From positions 62,001 to 126,000 of the forward strand of contig JODX01000021.1 in NCBI GenBank assembly GCA_000719105.1: a DNA stretch of 64,000 nt, read 5' to 3'. Of the stretch, positions 37,738 to 47,119 are shown piece by piece. Source of the stretch: Streptomyces sclerotialus. Lineage in GTDB: Bacteria > Actinomycetota > Actinomycetes > Streptomycetales > Streptomycetaceae. Under the pieces are notes generated by a model, which saw nothing but the letters and a program-made list of their open reading frames with translations, searched no databases and had not been told where the DNA came from. Positions within the stretch are counted from its first letter, which is position 1. Each line of letters begins with the position of its first letter. The position numbers were made by a program, and so were the translations under genes.

Positions 37738-39697
37738 GCTCAGGCGGTTCGGCAGGGGAAGGCTCCCGCGCGCGGCGCTGGCCTCGCTCCTGCTGCTGCC
37801 CCTGCTGTACGGCGCCCTGTACCTGTGGTCCTTCTGGGACCCGTACGGCCGGCTGGACCGGGTGCCCGTGGCCCTGGTGAACGACGACAAGGGGACGACG
37901 GCCGACGGGGAGAGGCTCACCGCGGGCGACGACATCGCCGGCCGGCTGCGCGACAGCGATGTCTTCGACTGGCACGAGGTGAGCGACGAGGACGCGCGCG
38001 CGGGTGTCGAGGACGGCACGTACTACCTGTCCCTGACCATGCCGTCGGACTTCAGCGAACGGATCGCCTCCAGTTCCGGAGACTCCCCCGAGACGGGCGC
38101 CCTCCAGGTGCGGACGAACGACGCGAACAACTACATCGTCGGGCAGATCTCCCGGACCGTGTTCGCCGAGGTGCGCACGGCGGCGTCCACGAAGGCGTCG
38201 CGGTCGTTCCTGGACCGGATCTTCATCTCGTTCTCCGACCTCCACGACGAGACCCAGAAGGCCGCCGAGGGCGCCGACGACCTCGAGGGCGGAATCGGGA
38301 AGGCCGAGCAGGGCTCCAAGGACCTCGCGGACGGGCTCGCGGACGCCAAGGAGGGCAGCGGCGACCTGGCGGGCGGCCTGAAGCGGCTCGACAGCGGGGC
38401 CGGTGACCTCCAGGAGGGCGCCGCGCAGGTCGCCGTGGGCACCCGGGCGCTCGCCGGCAAGGTGGGCGGCGCGGCGGACCAGGTGCGGCCCTTCCTGAAG
38501 GAGAACGGCGCGACGATCGCCGACACCGCGAACCTGGTGGCCGACTCGGCGGGCGTGATCCGCGGCCACCTGGACGCGTTCGTGAAGACCGCCCCGGTCG
38601 CGGCGGGCGGCACCCGTACGGCCGCCGAGGCGCTCGACGACGTCCACGCCAGGCGCTGCACGGAACCCGCCGTGCCCGACCCGGCCTGCGACGACCTGAA
38701 GAAGGCCAGGGACGCGGCGGCCGACGCGGCGGAGCTCGCCGCGGACGTCGACACCGTGGTGCGGGACCACGACGGCGATATGAAGGCCCTGGACAAGGAC
38801 CTGGCGACGCTCGAACGGCAGGCCCGGGCCCTCGCCGAGGCGGCGCCCCACCTCTCCGAGGACCTCGACGCCGCCGTGGCGAAGGTGAACGCGCTGAACG
38901 AGGGCGCCGCGCAGGTCGCCGAGGGCGCGAAGACGCTGCACACCGGCCTCGGCACGGCCCGCGCCGGAGCGGTGGACCTGGACACGGGCGTCGGTGAGCT
39001 GAAGACGGGTGCGACCGACCTCGAGGGCGGCCTGTACAAGCTGGCCGACGGCTCCGGGAAGCTCGCGAGCGGGCTGCACGACGGGGCCGGCAGGATCCCC
39101 GACTACGACGAGGACGACCGCGACCGGCGCACCGACGTGATGGCCGACCCGGTCCGGCTGGCCTCCGGCGACCTGCACAAGGCGCCCAACTACGGCACCG
39201 GTTTCGCCCCGTACTTCATCCCGCTGTCGCTGTGGGTGGGCGCGATGGTGGCGTACATGCTCATCCCGCCGCTCAACCGGCGCGCGCTCGCGGCGGGCGC
39301 CTCGGCGTGGCGGATCGCGCTGGCGGGCTGGCTCCCGGTGGCCGCCCTGGGACTGCTCCAGGTGACCGCGCTGATGGCCGTGCTCCACTGGGCGGTGGGT
39401 CTGGAGATGACCCGGGCGGCCGGGACGGTGGGCTTCCTGTTCCTGGTGACGGTGTGTTTCGCGGCGCTCGTGCAGTGGCTGAACGCGCGTTTCGGAGCGG
39501 CGGGCCGGATCCTCGTCCTCGCGTTCCTGATGCTCCAGCTGACGTCGGCGGGCGGCACGTATCCCGTGCAGACCAGTCCTGGCTTCTTCAACGCCGTCCA
39601 CCCGTTCCTGCCGATGAGTTACGTCGTCGAGGCCCTCAGGAGGCTCATCACGGGCGGCGGTCTCGGCCCGGTCTGGCAGGCGTGCGCGGTGCTGGCC
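37709..39697 (+). CDS. YhgE/Pip-family membrane protein, 3' end lost at adapter junction
   Basis: The 663 residues that remain start with a membrane helix (AALASLLLLPLLYGALYLWSF) and the YhgE/Pip N-terminal domain (VPVALVNDDKGTTADGERLTAGDDIAGRL). A long extracytoplasmic coiled region of 11-residue-like repeats follows (GSGDLAGGLKRLDSGAGDLQEGAAQV). Five or so C-terminal helices begin at FAPYFIPLSLWVGAMVAYML. The family includes the phage-infection protein Pip and is related to ABC-2 permeases; its substrate is unknown. The ATG has AAGGAG 7 nt upstream. The reading frame runs into adapter sequence at 39698, so probably a few tens of residues are missing. Confidence 0.85.
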
Positions 39698-39731
39698 CTG
39701 TCTCTTATACACATCTCCGAGCCCACGAGAC
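39698..39731 (+). other. Illumina Nextera adapter sequence (assembly artefact)
   Basis: All 34 bases match the reverse complement of the Nextera read-2 transposase oligo. It starts with the 19-bp Tn5 mosaic end CTGTCTCTTATACACATCT, and the other 15 bases (39717-39731) are the synthetic tail. Read through, it encodes the peptide SLIHISEPTRL on the plus strand and SRGLGDVYKRQ on the minus strand, both familiar adapter-derived contaminants. The sequence on either side is therefore not truly contiguous. Confidence 0.98.
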
Positions 39732-40304
39732 TCCGAGGCCGCCGTCACCCTCATCGCGGAACAGGGGTTCTCCGCCACCACGGTCGACGAGATCGCCGAG
39801 CGCGCCGGAGTCGCGAAGGGCACCGTCTACTACAACTTCGCCAGCAAGTCGGTCCTCTTCGAGGAACTGCTCCGGCACGGGGTGGGCCTGCTCACCGCCT
39901 CCCTCCGGGAGGCGGCCGAGCGCACGGCCGGGGAGGGCGGCAGCAGGGTCGACGCGCTGGACGCGATGATCCGCGCCGGGCTGGTGTTCATCGACCGCTA
40001 CCCGGCCTTCACCCAGCTCTACGTGGCCGAGCTGTGGCGCACCAACCGGGCCTGGCAGTCCACGCTGCTGGTGGTGCGCCAGGAGGCGGTCGCGGTCGTC
40101 GAGGGCGTGCTGCGGGAGGGCATCGACCTCGGTGAGCTGAGCGAGGAGCTCGACATCCCGCTGACCGCGGCCGCACTGGTCGGCATGGTCCTGGTGGCCG
40201 CCCTGGACTGGCAGGCGTTCCAGCCGGAGCGCTCCCTGGACGAGGTGCACGCGGCACTGTCCCTGCTGCTCCAGGGGCGGGTGAGCGGCGCCGGCAGCCG
40301 TTAG
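39732..40304 (+). CDS. TetR-family transcriptional regulator, 5' end lost at adapter junction
   Basis: The 190 in-frame residues contain most of the TetR DNA-binding domain: EAAVTLIAEQGFSATTVDEIAERAGVAKGTVYYNFASKSVLFEEL, including the recognition helix GTVYYNF. A helical ligand-binding domain follows, ending in LLLQGRVSGAGSR. The start codon and the first part of helix 1 are missing because the gene is interrupted by the adapter. Its likely target is the palindrome at 36910-36923 in front of the ABC/Pip operon, which it appears to close. Ligand unknown. Confidence 0.88.
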   Translation, partial: SEAAVTLIAEQGFSATTVDEIAERAGVAKGTVYYNFASKSVLFEELLRHGVGLLTASLREAAERTAGEGGSRVDALDAMIRAGLVFIDRYPAFTQLYVAELWRTNRAWQSTLLVVRQEAVAVVEGVLREGIDLGELSEELDIPLTAAALVGMVLVAALDWQAFQPERSLDEVHAALSLLLQGRVSGAGSR

Positions 40305-40777
40305 GGCACCCTCCACGGCCCGCCGGATCCCCGTGGTGAACGAAGACGAGAGCGCCGGTCCGCTGTGGCCGCGTCCCCCGCGGGCCACCCCGAACCGGCG
40401 CTTCGCCGTACTCCCCCGTTCCCCGTGTCCCCGCATTCCCCCGTGCGGTCTCCCCCGGAATCCCCCGTGCCTCGCTCCCGCCGGCTCGTCGGACTCGCCG
40501 GCGGAAGGAGCGGCCAAGGGCGCGTTACCGTTCCGCCGCCCCGTGTCGGCGGTACCGGAGCCGCGCCCCTTTCCGTGCCTCCACTCTCTCGTTCGCGCAG
40601 GTCGGGGCCCATCCGCGCACGTACTCAACTCATCGCTTAGGTACGGATACTCAGACCTGCGCGCAGCTGCCCAGGACGCTCCGTCGCCGGCTGGTCACGA
40701 TCACGTCCGCGCTCGTACTCCCCCTCCCCCCCGGGCCGCCCGGCGCGCTGTCCGCGGTGACCGATAAAGTCGCCGGC
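40305..40777. other. 473-nt intergenic region
   Basis: No gene, strong hairpin or convincing promoter was recognised between the TetR gene and the FAD oxidoreductase gene. Confidence 0.5.
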
Positions 40778-42286
40778 ATGGCACGGATTGCGGTGATCGG
40801 CGCCGGGATGGGCGCGATGGCGGCCGCCGCCCGGCTGGCCGTCGCGGGCCACCGGGTGGTGGTGTACGAGCGGACGGAGACGTACGGCGGGGCGGTGCGC
40901 CGCTTCGAGCGGGACGGCTTCGCGTTCGACACCGGCCCCGGTCTGCTGCCGCTGCCCGCCGTCTACCGCGACCTGTTCCTCAAGACCGGCAAGGAGCCCC
41001 TGGAGGAGTGCGTCGAGCTGGTCCGGGTGGACCCGGCCGCGCGGCACGTCTTCCCGGACGGCACGGACGTCCTGCTGCCGAACGCCTCGCGCGCGGGCGC
41101 GGTCGCCGCGCTGGACACGGCGCTCGGATCGGGCGCGGGCGAGCGGTGGGGTGACTTCCTGGTGCGGGCGCGCGAGGCCTGGGACCGGACCCGGCGGCCG
41201 CTCCTGGAGGAACCGCTCTGGCCCAACTGGCAGGTGCTCGCCGAGCGCGAGCCGTACCCGGCGGTGCCCCACAAGCGGCTGCTGCGCACCCGGCGCGCGA
41301 GCACGCTCGCCGAGGTCGGCGAGTGGGAGCTCCGCGACCCCCGGCTCACCGCCCTGCTGGACGGCCACGCGCTCGCGTACGGCCTGGACCCCCGGACCGC
41401 CCCGGCGAGCGCGGCCGTGCTGCCGTACATGGACCACGCCTTCGGCACCTGGTACGTGCGCGGCGGGATGCGGGAGCTGGCGCGGGCCGTGTACGAGCGG
41501 TGCCGGGCGCGCCGGGTGGAGTTCATGTTCGGCTCCGAGGTCGCCCGGATCGTGGAGAAGGACGGGCGGGCCGCCGGGCTGGAGCTCACCGACGGTTCGG
41601 TGGCCGAGGCCGACCATGTGGTGGCGGGCGTGGCCCCCGCGCGCGTGGCCGGTCTGACGGAGCGTCCGCTCCAGGAGGACGGGGACGTACGGCCCGGTCA
41701 CCGGGCGCCGGCCGCCGGGCGGTTCACCCTGCTGCTGGCCCTGCGTGGCGGCCCCGAGGCCGGTGCGGTGCACCGCACGGTCGTGCACGCCCCCGACCGC
41801 ACGGCGGAGCTGGACTTCCTCAGCGGCGGGTCCGGCGCCCCGGCCCGGCCCACGGTGACCGTGCTGCGCCCGGACGACCCGGCCCTGCGGCCGGACGGCG
41901 GGCACGAGTCGGTGGTCGTGTCGGCGGCGGTCCCGGCCGGTGTCGGCTGGGAAGCGGCCGGCGTGGCCGAGCGGTTCGCGGACCTCGTCCGCACGGCCGC
42001 GGAGGCCGCCGTACCCGGGCTGCGGGAGCGTCTCCTGTGGCACGAGGTGCGCACTCCGGCCCACACCGCGCGCGAGACGGGTGCCGAGGACGGCGCCGTG
42101 CCGCCGCCCGCGCTCGCCGCGGGCGACGGCCGCGGCCTGCACCCCGGCAACGCCACCCGCTTCCCCGGCCTGTACCTGGCCGGCGGCTGGGCGCACCCCG
42201 GCGGCGGCCTCCCGCACGCGGGCATGTCGGGCGCGCTGGTCGCGGGCCTGATCGTGGAGGGACCGGAGTTCCGCGGCTCCCAGTGA
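40778..42286 (+). CDS. FAD-dependent oxidoreductase, phytoene-desaturase-like
   Basis: The 502-residue protein begins with a dinucleotide-binding motif (IAVIGAGMGAMAAAARLAVAGHRVVVYERTETYGGAVRRF) typical of the CrtI/amine-oxidase superfamily. It ends with the FAD-contacting GLYLAGGWAHPGGGLPHAGMSGALVAGLI segment found in phytoene desaturases. No carotenoid genes are nearby, so the substrate cannot be inferred. The ATG at 40778 places the FAD motif directly at the N terminus; a GTG 21 nt upstream is possible. Neither start has an obvious Shine-Dalgarno. Confidence 0.85.
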   Translation: MARIAVIGAGMGAMAAAARLAVAGHRVVVYERTETYGGAVRRFERDGFAFDTGPGLLPLPAVYRDLFLKTGKEPLEECVELVRVDPAARHVFPDGTDVLLPNASRAGAVAALDTALGSGAGERWGDFLVRAREAWDRTRRPLLEEPLWPNWQVLAEREPYPAVPHKRLLRTRRASTLAEVGEWELRDPRLTALLDGHALAYGLDPRTAPASAAVLPYMDHAFGTWYVRGGMRELARAVYERCRARRVEFMFGSEVARIVEKDGRAAGLELTDGSVAEADHVVAGVAPARVAGLTERPLQEDGDVRPGHRAPAAGRFTLLLALRGGPEAGAVHRTVVHAPDRTAELDFLSGGSGAPARPTVTVLRPDDPALRPDGGHESVVVSAAVPAGVGWEAAGVAERFADLVRTAAEAAVPGLRERLLWHEVRTPAHTARETGAEDGAVPPPALAAGDGRGLHPGNATRFPGLYLAGGWAHPGGGLPHAGMSGALVAGLIVEGPEFRGSQ

Positions 42287-42310
42287 CCCCTCGCGGCCCC
42301 CGGTGACCTG

Positions 42311-43294
42311 TCAGTACCGGTACTGCTGCCCGTCGTACCCGCCGCCGGTCCCGTATCCGCTCTCCTGCCCGTCGCCCTGGTACGGGTACGGCTGCTCCGC
42401 CTGGTACCCGTCGCCGTAGGGGTCGTCGGAGGTGCGCTGCTGCGGCACCCACACACCGCCGGGCGGGGTCTCTCCGTACCCGCCGGTGGCGTACTGGTCC
42501 TGGCCGTATCCCTGCTGCCCGTACGCCTGCTGGCCGCCGTAGCCGGAGCCGGTGTCGTACGCGCCGGTGTCGTAGCTCTGGGCGCCGACGTACGGATCGG
42601 AGTAGGCGGCGTACTGCTGCTGGTGCTGCCCCTGGTCGTAGTCGTACTGCTGCTGCTCGTAGCCGGAGTGGCCGTCGTAGCCGAAGGGCTGCTCCTGGGC
42701 TGCTTCGGTGTGCGCGGCCGTCGCGTAGGACGGGTCGGGGGCGGCCGCATACGCAGAGTCGCCGTACACGCCGTAGGTGCCGGTCTCGTCCGGCAGGGGC
42801 TGGGGCGAGTACACCGCGGTGGCGCCGGTCTCCTCCGCGGCGGGCCGCTGGGGGGCGAAGACGTCGTCGTCCCCGCCGTAACCGCCGTCGTAGCCCTTGT
42901 CGTACTCCTTGCCGAAGCCGTCCGCGTGCTCGTACGCGTCGGGTACGGCGGTCTCCTCCAGGTCGGAGACCTCCAGCGTGGGGTCCTGGTGCTCCGGCTC
43001 GCCGCGGCGGCGCTTGCTGCCGGGCCCGGCGTCGCGCGAACGGTGGTTGATGGCCCAGCCGGTGGAGAAGCCACGGCGGAAGGACAGCGTCACGTACGTC
43101 TGCCCGATCGCGAACGCGACCGCACCCAGCGCGATGACCACCACGGACGGGATCAGGACGCCGACGACGACCCCGAGGAAGCCGGCGAAGGCGAGCAGCC
43201 GATAGCGCAGCCGCGCCTTGTACTGCAGCAGCACCTCGCCGAGCAGCCACAACGCGACGATGCCGAACGCGATGTAGAGGACCGTCCAGCCCAT
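42311..43294 (-). CDS. Membrane protein with long Tyr/Gln/Gly-rich cytoplasmic tail
   Basis: The 327-residue protein begins with three closely spaced hydrophobic segments (VLYIAFGIVALWLLGEVLL, LLAFAGFLGVVVGVLIP, SVVVIALGAVAFAIGQTYV). A basic patch (SKRRRG) follows. The last 220 or so residues are low complexity, dominated by Tyr, Gln, Gly, Asp and Ala with short repeats such as YGQQGYGQDQY. The composition resembles prion-like domains. I know of no function for this family. It is read on the minus strand after metF, separated by 60 nt. Confidence 0.8.
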   Translation of the reverse strand: MGWTVLYIAFGIVALWLLGEVLLQYKARLRYRLLAFAGFLGVVVGVLIPSVVVIALGAVAFAIGQTYVTLSFRRGFSTGWAINHRSRDAGPGSKRRRGEPEHQDPTLEVSDLEETAVPDAYEHADGFGKEYDKGYDGGYGGDDDVFAPQRPAAEETGATAVYSPQPLPDETGTYGVYGDSAYAAAPDPSYATAAHTEAAQEQPFGYDGHSGYEQQQYDYDQGQHQQQYAAYSDPYVGAQSYDTGAYDTGSGYGGQQAYGQQGYGQDQYATGGYGETPPGGVWVPQQRTSDDPYGDGYQAEQPYPYQGDGQESGYGTGGGYDGQQYRY

Positions 43295-43354
43295 GTACGC
43301 CCCTCTTCCCTGCGGCCGCGGCCGCTTGTCCCTCGTCGTACGCGGTCCAGGCGT

Positions 43355-44287
<933 letters not shown>

Positions 44288-44421
44288 TTAGCCAGGCTGA
44301 GGCGGCACCCCAACCAGAGCGGGGCGTATTGTCTGATATGCCGGTTCGCTGTCCACCCCTCGGACAGAAGGGCGTGCGCTGCTCACGCCTGCCCGCCCCG
44401 CCCCGTGCGGCCCTCAGACCC

Positions 44422-45069
44422 TCAGAGGGCGCGCAGACGCTTCGTGAACTCCGCGGCGGCCGCTCCCGGGTCGTCGGCCTCCGTGATCGCCCGGACGACG
44501 ACCGCGCGGCGGGCGCCCGCCTCCAGGACCTGGTCGAGGTTGCCGAGGTCGATGCCGCCGATGGCGAACCACGGGCGGTCCGTGCCCAGGGAGGCGGTGT
44601 ACCGGACCAGGTCGAGGCCGGGGGCCGGACGGCCGGGCTTGGTGGGGGTGGGCCAGCAGGGGCCGGTGCAGAAGTAGTCCACGCCGTCCTGGACGGCGGC
44701 CGCGGCGGCCTCCGCCTCGGCGTGGGTGGAACGGCCGATCAGCACGCCGTCGCCGAGGATCGCGCGGGCGGCGGGCACGGGCAGGTCGCCCTGGCCCAGG
44801 TGCAGGACGTCCGAGCCGATGGCGTGGGCCACGTCCGCGCGGTCGTTGACCGCGAGCAGTTTGCCGTGGCGGCGGCAGGCGTCGGCGAACACCTGGAGGT
44901 GCTCGAGCTCCTCGGCGGCCTCCATGCCCTTGTCGCGCAGCTGCACGATGTCCACACCGCCGGACAGGACCGCGTCCAGGAACTCCGGCAGGTCGCCCTG
45001 GCGCGTGCGGGCGTCCGTGCAGAGGTACAGGCGGGCGTCGGCGAGCTGCGCTCGCGCGGAGTCGGGCAT
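44422..45069 (-). CDS. thiE: Thiamine-phosphate synthase
   Basis: ThiE couples HMP-pyrophosphate and thiazole phosphate to thiamine phosphate. The 215-residue TIM-barrel contains [53 protein letters not shown], and the phosphate-binding [28 protein letters not shown]. The ATG at 45067-45069 has GGGGGAG 8 nt upstream; the ATG at 45087 lies before that site and is rejected. No TPP riboswitch precedes it; the riboswitch is in front of thiO on the other strand. Confidence 0.95.
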   Translation of the reverse strand: MPDSARAQLADARLYLCTDARTRQGDLPEFLDAVLSGGVDIVQLRDKGMEAAEELEHLQVFADACRRHGKLLAVNDRADVAHAIGSDVLHLGQGDLPVPAARAILGDGVLIGRSTHAEAEAAAAAVQDGVDYFCTGPCWPTPTKPGRPAPGLDLVRYTASLGTDRPWFAIGGIDLGNLDQVLEAGARRAVVVRAITEADDPGAAAAEFTKRLRAL

Positions 45070-45096
45070 GGTGGTGCTCCCCCCCATGTCAGTGGC

Positions 45097-45141
45097 GTAC
45101 GGGCGGGGCCGGGCCGTCCCGTGGCCCGGCCCCGCCCGTAC
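45097..45141. terminator. Terminator hairpin between the Rv2175c-like gene and thiE
   Basis: A perfect 19-bp stem (45097-45115 with 45123-45141) with a 7-nt loop lies 22 nt after the Rv2175c-like stop codon on the minus strand. Confidence 0.88.
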
Positions 45142-45163
45142 ACCGGACGGTGAATGATCAGGT

Positions 45164-45529
45164 TCAGACGGCGAGCGCCTGGGCGCGGCGTTTGACTTCA
45201 GTGCCGCGATTCTCGCTCAGGGCCTGGGCCGGGGTGCCGGGCAGGCTGTCGTCGGGGGTGAAGAGCCACTCCAGCATCTCTTCGTCACTGAAGCCGTCGT
45301 CCCTCAGGAGCGTCAAGGTGCCCGACAGGCCCTTGACGACCTTGTCCCCGTCGATGAAGGCGGCGGGGACGTGCAGCGCGCGGTTCTCACCCCGGCGTAC
45401 GGCGATGAGCTGGCCCTCCTTGACCAGCTGCCGGACACGGGTCACCTCGACATCGAGCTGCTCGGCGATGTCGGGCAGGGTCAGCCACGCGGGGACGAGA
45501 GCATCGATCTTTGCGTCAATCTCGGTCAC
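45164..45529 (-). CDS. Rv2175c-family DNA-binding protein
   Basis: The 121-residue protein matches the mycobacterial Rv2175c family: an N-terminal winged helix-turn-helix ([45 protein letters not shown]) and a C-terminal helical half. Rv2175c binds DNA and is phosphorylated by the PASTA-less kinase PknL next to it in M. tuberculosis. Here a PASTA kinase gene lies about 4 kb away. The GTG at 45527-45529 gives the family N terminus, but the ribosome site is weak and an ATG at 45565 remains possible. Confidence 0.88.
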   Translation of the reverse strand: MTEIDAKIDALVPAWLTLPDIAEQLDVEVTRVRQLVKEGQLIAVRRGENRALHVPAAFIDGDKVVKGLSGTLTLLRDDGFSDEEMLEWLFTPDDSLPGTPAQALSENRGTEVKRRAQALAV

Positions 45530-45589
45530 GGAACCAGCCTGCCATGCCCCTGGCCGGGGAGACACCTGGTGCCCCCCCCGGGCGCGCTC

Positions 45590-46828
45590 CTACAGCGTGG
45601 CCGCCTTCAGGGGCCGTGCCGGATCCGCCAGCAGGGTGCCGTCCATCGCGGCGCCCGATTCGATCAGCCGGCGGCCCTGGGCCAGGTCGCGCGGCCGGCC
45701 CACCGCCAGGAGGGCGACGAGCCGGTTCCCGCGGAGCCAGCAGACGGTCCAGGCCGCGCCCTGCGGGTCGCCGCGCCACACCGTCGCGTCGGCCGGCGCG
45801 TGGTGCCCGGCGTACTGCACGAAGCGGCCGAACTGCTCCGACCAGAAGTACGGCACGGGGTCGTACGCCCCAGGGGCCTCCCCGATGACGTCGGCCGCGA
45901 CCGTACGGGGCCCCTGGAGGGCGTTGTCCCAGTGGTGGATCAGCAGGCGCTCGCCGTACCGGCCCGAGGGGAAGGAGGCGCAGTCGCCGACCGCGTACAC
46001 GTCGGGCACCGAGGTGCGCAGGTGCGCGTCGGCCACGACCTCCCCGTGCGCGCCGAGTTCGATGCCCGAACCGGCCAGCCACGCCGTCGCCGGGCGGGCA
46101 CCGATACCCACGACCACCGCGTCCGCCGGCACCCGGGAGCCGTCGTCGAGGATCACCGTGCCGTCCTCGACGCGCTTCACGCGCGCGTGGGTGCGCAGGG
46201 TCGCCCCGCTCTCCGCGTACCAGGCGGTCATCGGCGCCGCCACCTCGGCGGGCAGGGCGCCCGCGAGCGGGCGGTCCGCGGCCTCGACGACCGTGACCGC
46301 GCAGCCCGCCTCGCGCGCGGCCGTCGCGAACTCCGCACCGATCCAGCCCGCCCCGACGACGACGATGTCGTGCTGCCGGGCCAGGACCGGACGCAGCCGT
46401 TCCGCGTCGTCCAGGGTGCGCAGCAGGTGGACCCCGGGCACGCCTTCCGTGCCCGGCAGCCGGACGGGTTCGGCGCCGGTCGCGACGACCAGGACGTCGT
46501 ACGGGACGGGGCCCTCGGCCGTGTCGAGTTCGTGGTCCCCGGGACGTACGCCCAGCACCTCACGGCCGAGCAGCAGTTCGATGCCGAGCGCCTCGAAGTC
46601 GATGTCGAAGGCGGAGCCCTCGGCCTTGCCGAGCAGGACGGCCTTGGACAGCGGCGGCCGGTCGTAGGGCTGGTGGGGCTCGGCGCCGATCACCGTCACC
46701 CCACCGCCGAATCCCTGTTCGCGCAGGGCGACCGCGGTCTGCACCCCGGCTATGCCCGCGCCCACCACGACGACGCGCCGTGTCCGCCCCTGGGCCTGCG
46801 TGCCCCGTTCCTGCGTCTGATCGCTCAC
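45590..46828 (-). CDS. NAD(P)/FAD-dependent reductase, ferredoxin-reductase type
   Basis: The 412-residue protein has two Rossmann motifs: RRVVVVGAGIAGVQTAVALREQGF for FAD and IVVVGAGWIGAEFATAAREAGC for NAD(P)H. VYAVGDCASFPSG contacts FAD, and a C-terminal reductase domain follows (YFWSEQFGRFVQYAGHH). This pattern fits ferredoxin or rubredoxin reductases of oxygenase systems. The redox partner is not encoded nearby. The GTG at 46826-46828 was chosen because the upstream frame is Arg/Pro-rich filler. Confidence 0.9.
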   Translation of the reverse strand: MSDQTQERGTQAQGRTRRVVVVGAGIAGVQTAVALREQGFGGGVTVIGAEPHQPYDRPPLSKAVLLGKAEGSAFDIDFEALGIELLLGREVLGVRPGDHELDTAEGPVPYDVLVVATGAEPVRLPGTEGVPGVHLLRTLDDAERLRPVLARQHDIVVVGAGWIGAEFATAAREAGCAVTVVEAADRPLAGALPAEVAAPMTAWYAESGATLRTHARVKRVEDGTVILDDGSRVPADAVVVGIGARPATAWLAGSGIELGAHGEVVADAHLRTSVPDVYAVGDCASFPSGRYGERLLIHHWDNALQGPRTVAADVIGEAPGAYDPVPYFWSEQFGRFVQYAGHHAPADATVWRGDPQGAAWTVCWLRGNRLVALLAVGRPRDLAQGRRLIESGAAMDGTLLADPARPLKAATL

Positions 46829-47015
46829 CTGATCACCATAGTCACCTGACGCTCCGTCGGTCAGTGGCCGTGGGCCGTGGCCCCGGCCACGCGGGTACCC
46901 ACCGGCCGCTCGCATGCGACACGCCGCCCGCATGCCGCCCGCACGCCCCGCCCGGATCCGGCCGGGGCTCCCTTACGGGTTCGCAGCGCCGCGGGCTAGG
47001 GTGGCCACCGTAAGG

Positions 47016-47108
47016 CACTCGCGGGAGCCCGGACGCACCGGGCTGAGAGGGAGGCTGGCGGCCTCCGACCGTACGAACCTGATCCGGGTCATGCCGGCGA
47101 AGGGAGGG
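47016..47108 (+). promoter_or_regulatory. TPP riboswitch (THI element)
   Basis: The conserved blocks are in order: GCGGGAGCCC (47021-47030), CTGAGA (47043-47048), ACCTGATCCGGGT (47077-47089) and ATGCCGGCGAAGGGA (47091-47105). The purine-rich ribosome site (GGGAGGGG, 47102-47109) sits at the 3' edge of the aptamer, about 11 nt before the thiO start. This favours control of translation initiation. No separate terminator hairpin lies between the aptamer and the gene. Confidence 0.96.
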
Positions 47109-47119
47109 GCTGGACGCCC

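Noticed and set aside
39698..39716. Possible natural Tn5 insertion end
   Set aside because: The 15 bases after the mosaic end are the synthetic Illumina tail, no transposase is present and there is no 9-bp target duplication.
39600..40135. Pip protein running on through the junction as a longer fusion
   Set aside because: The downstream residues are adapter-encoded and then out-of-frame TetR sequence.
44329..45153. Plus-strand open frames opposite thiE
   Set aside because: They are shadows of thiE with Arg/Ala/Gly-rich translations and no motifs.
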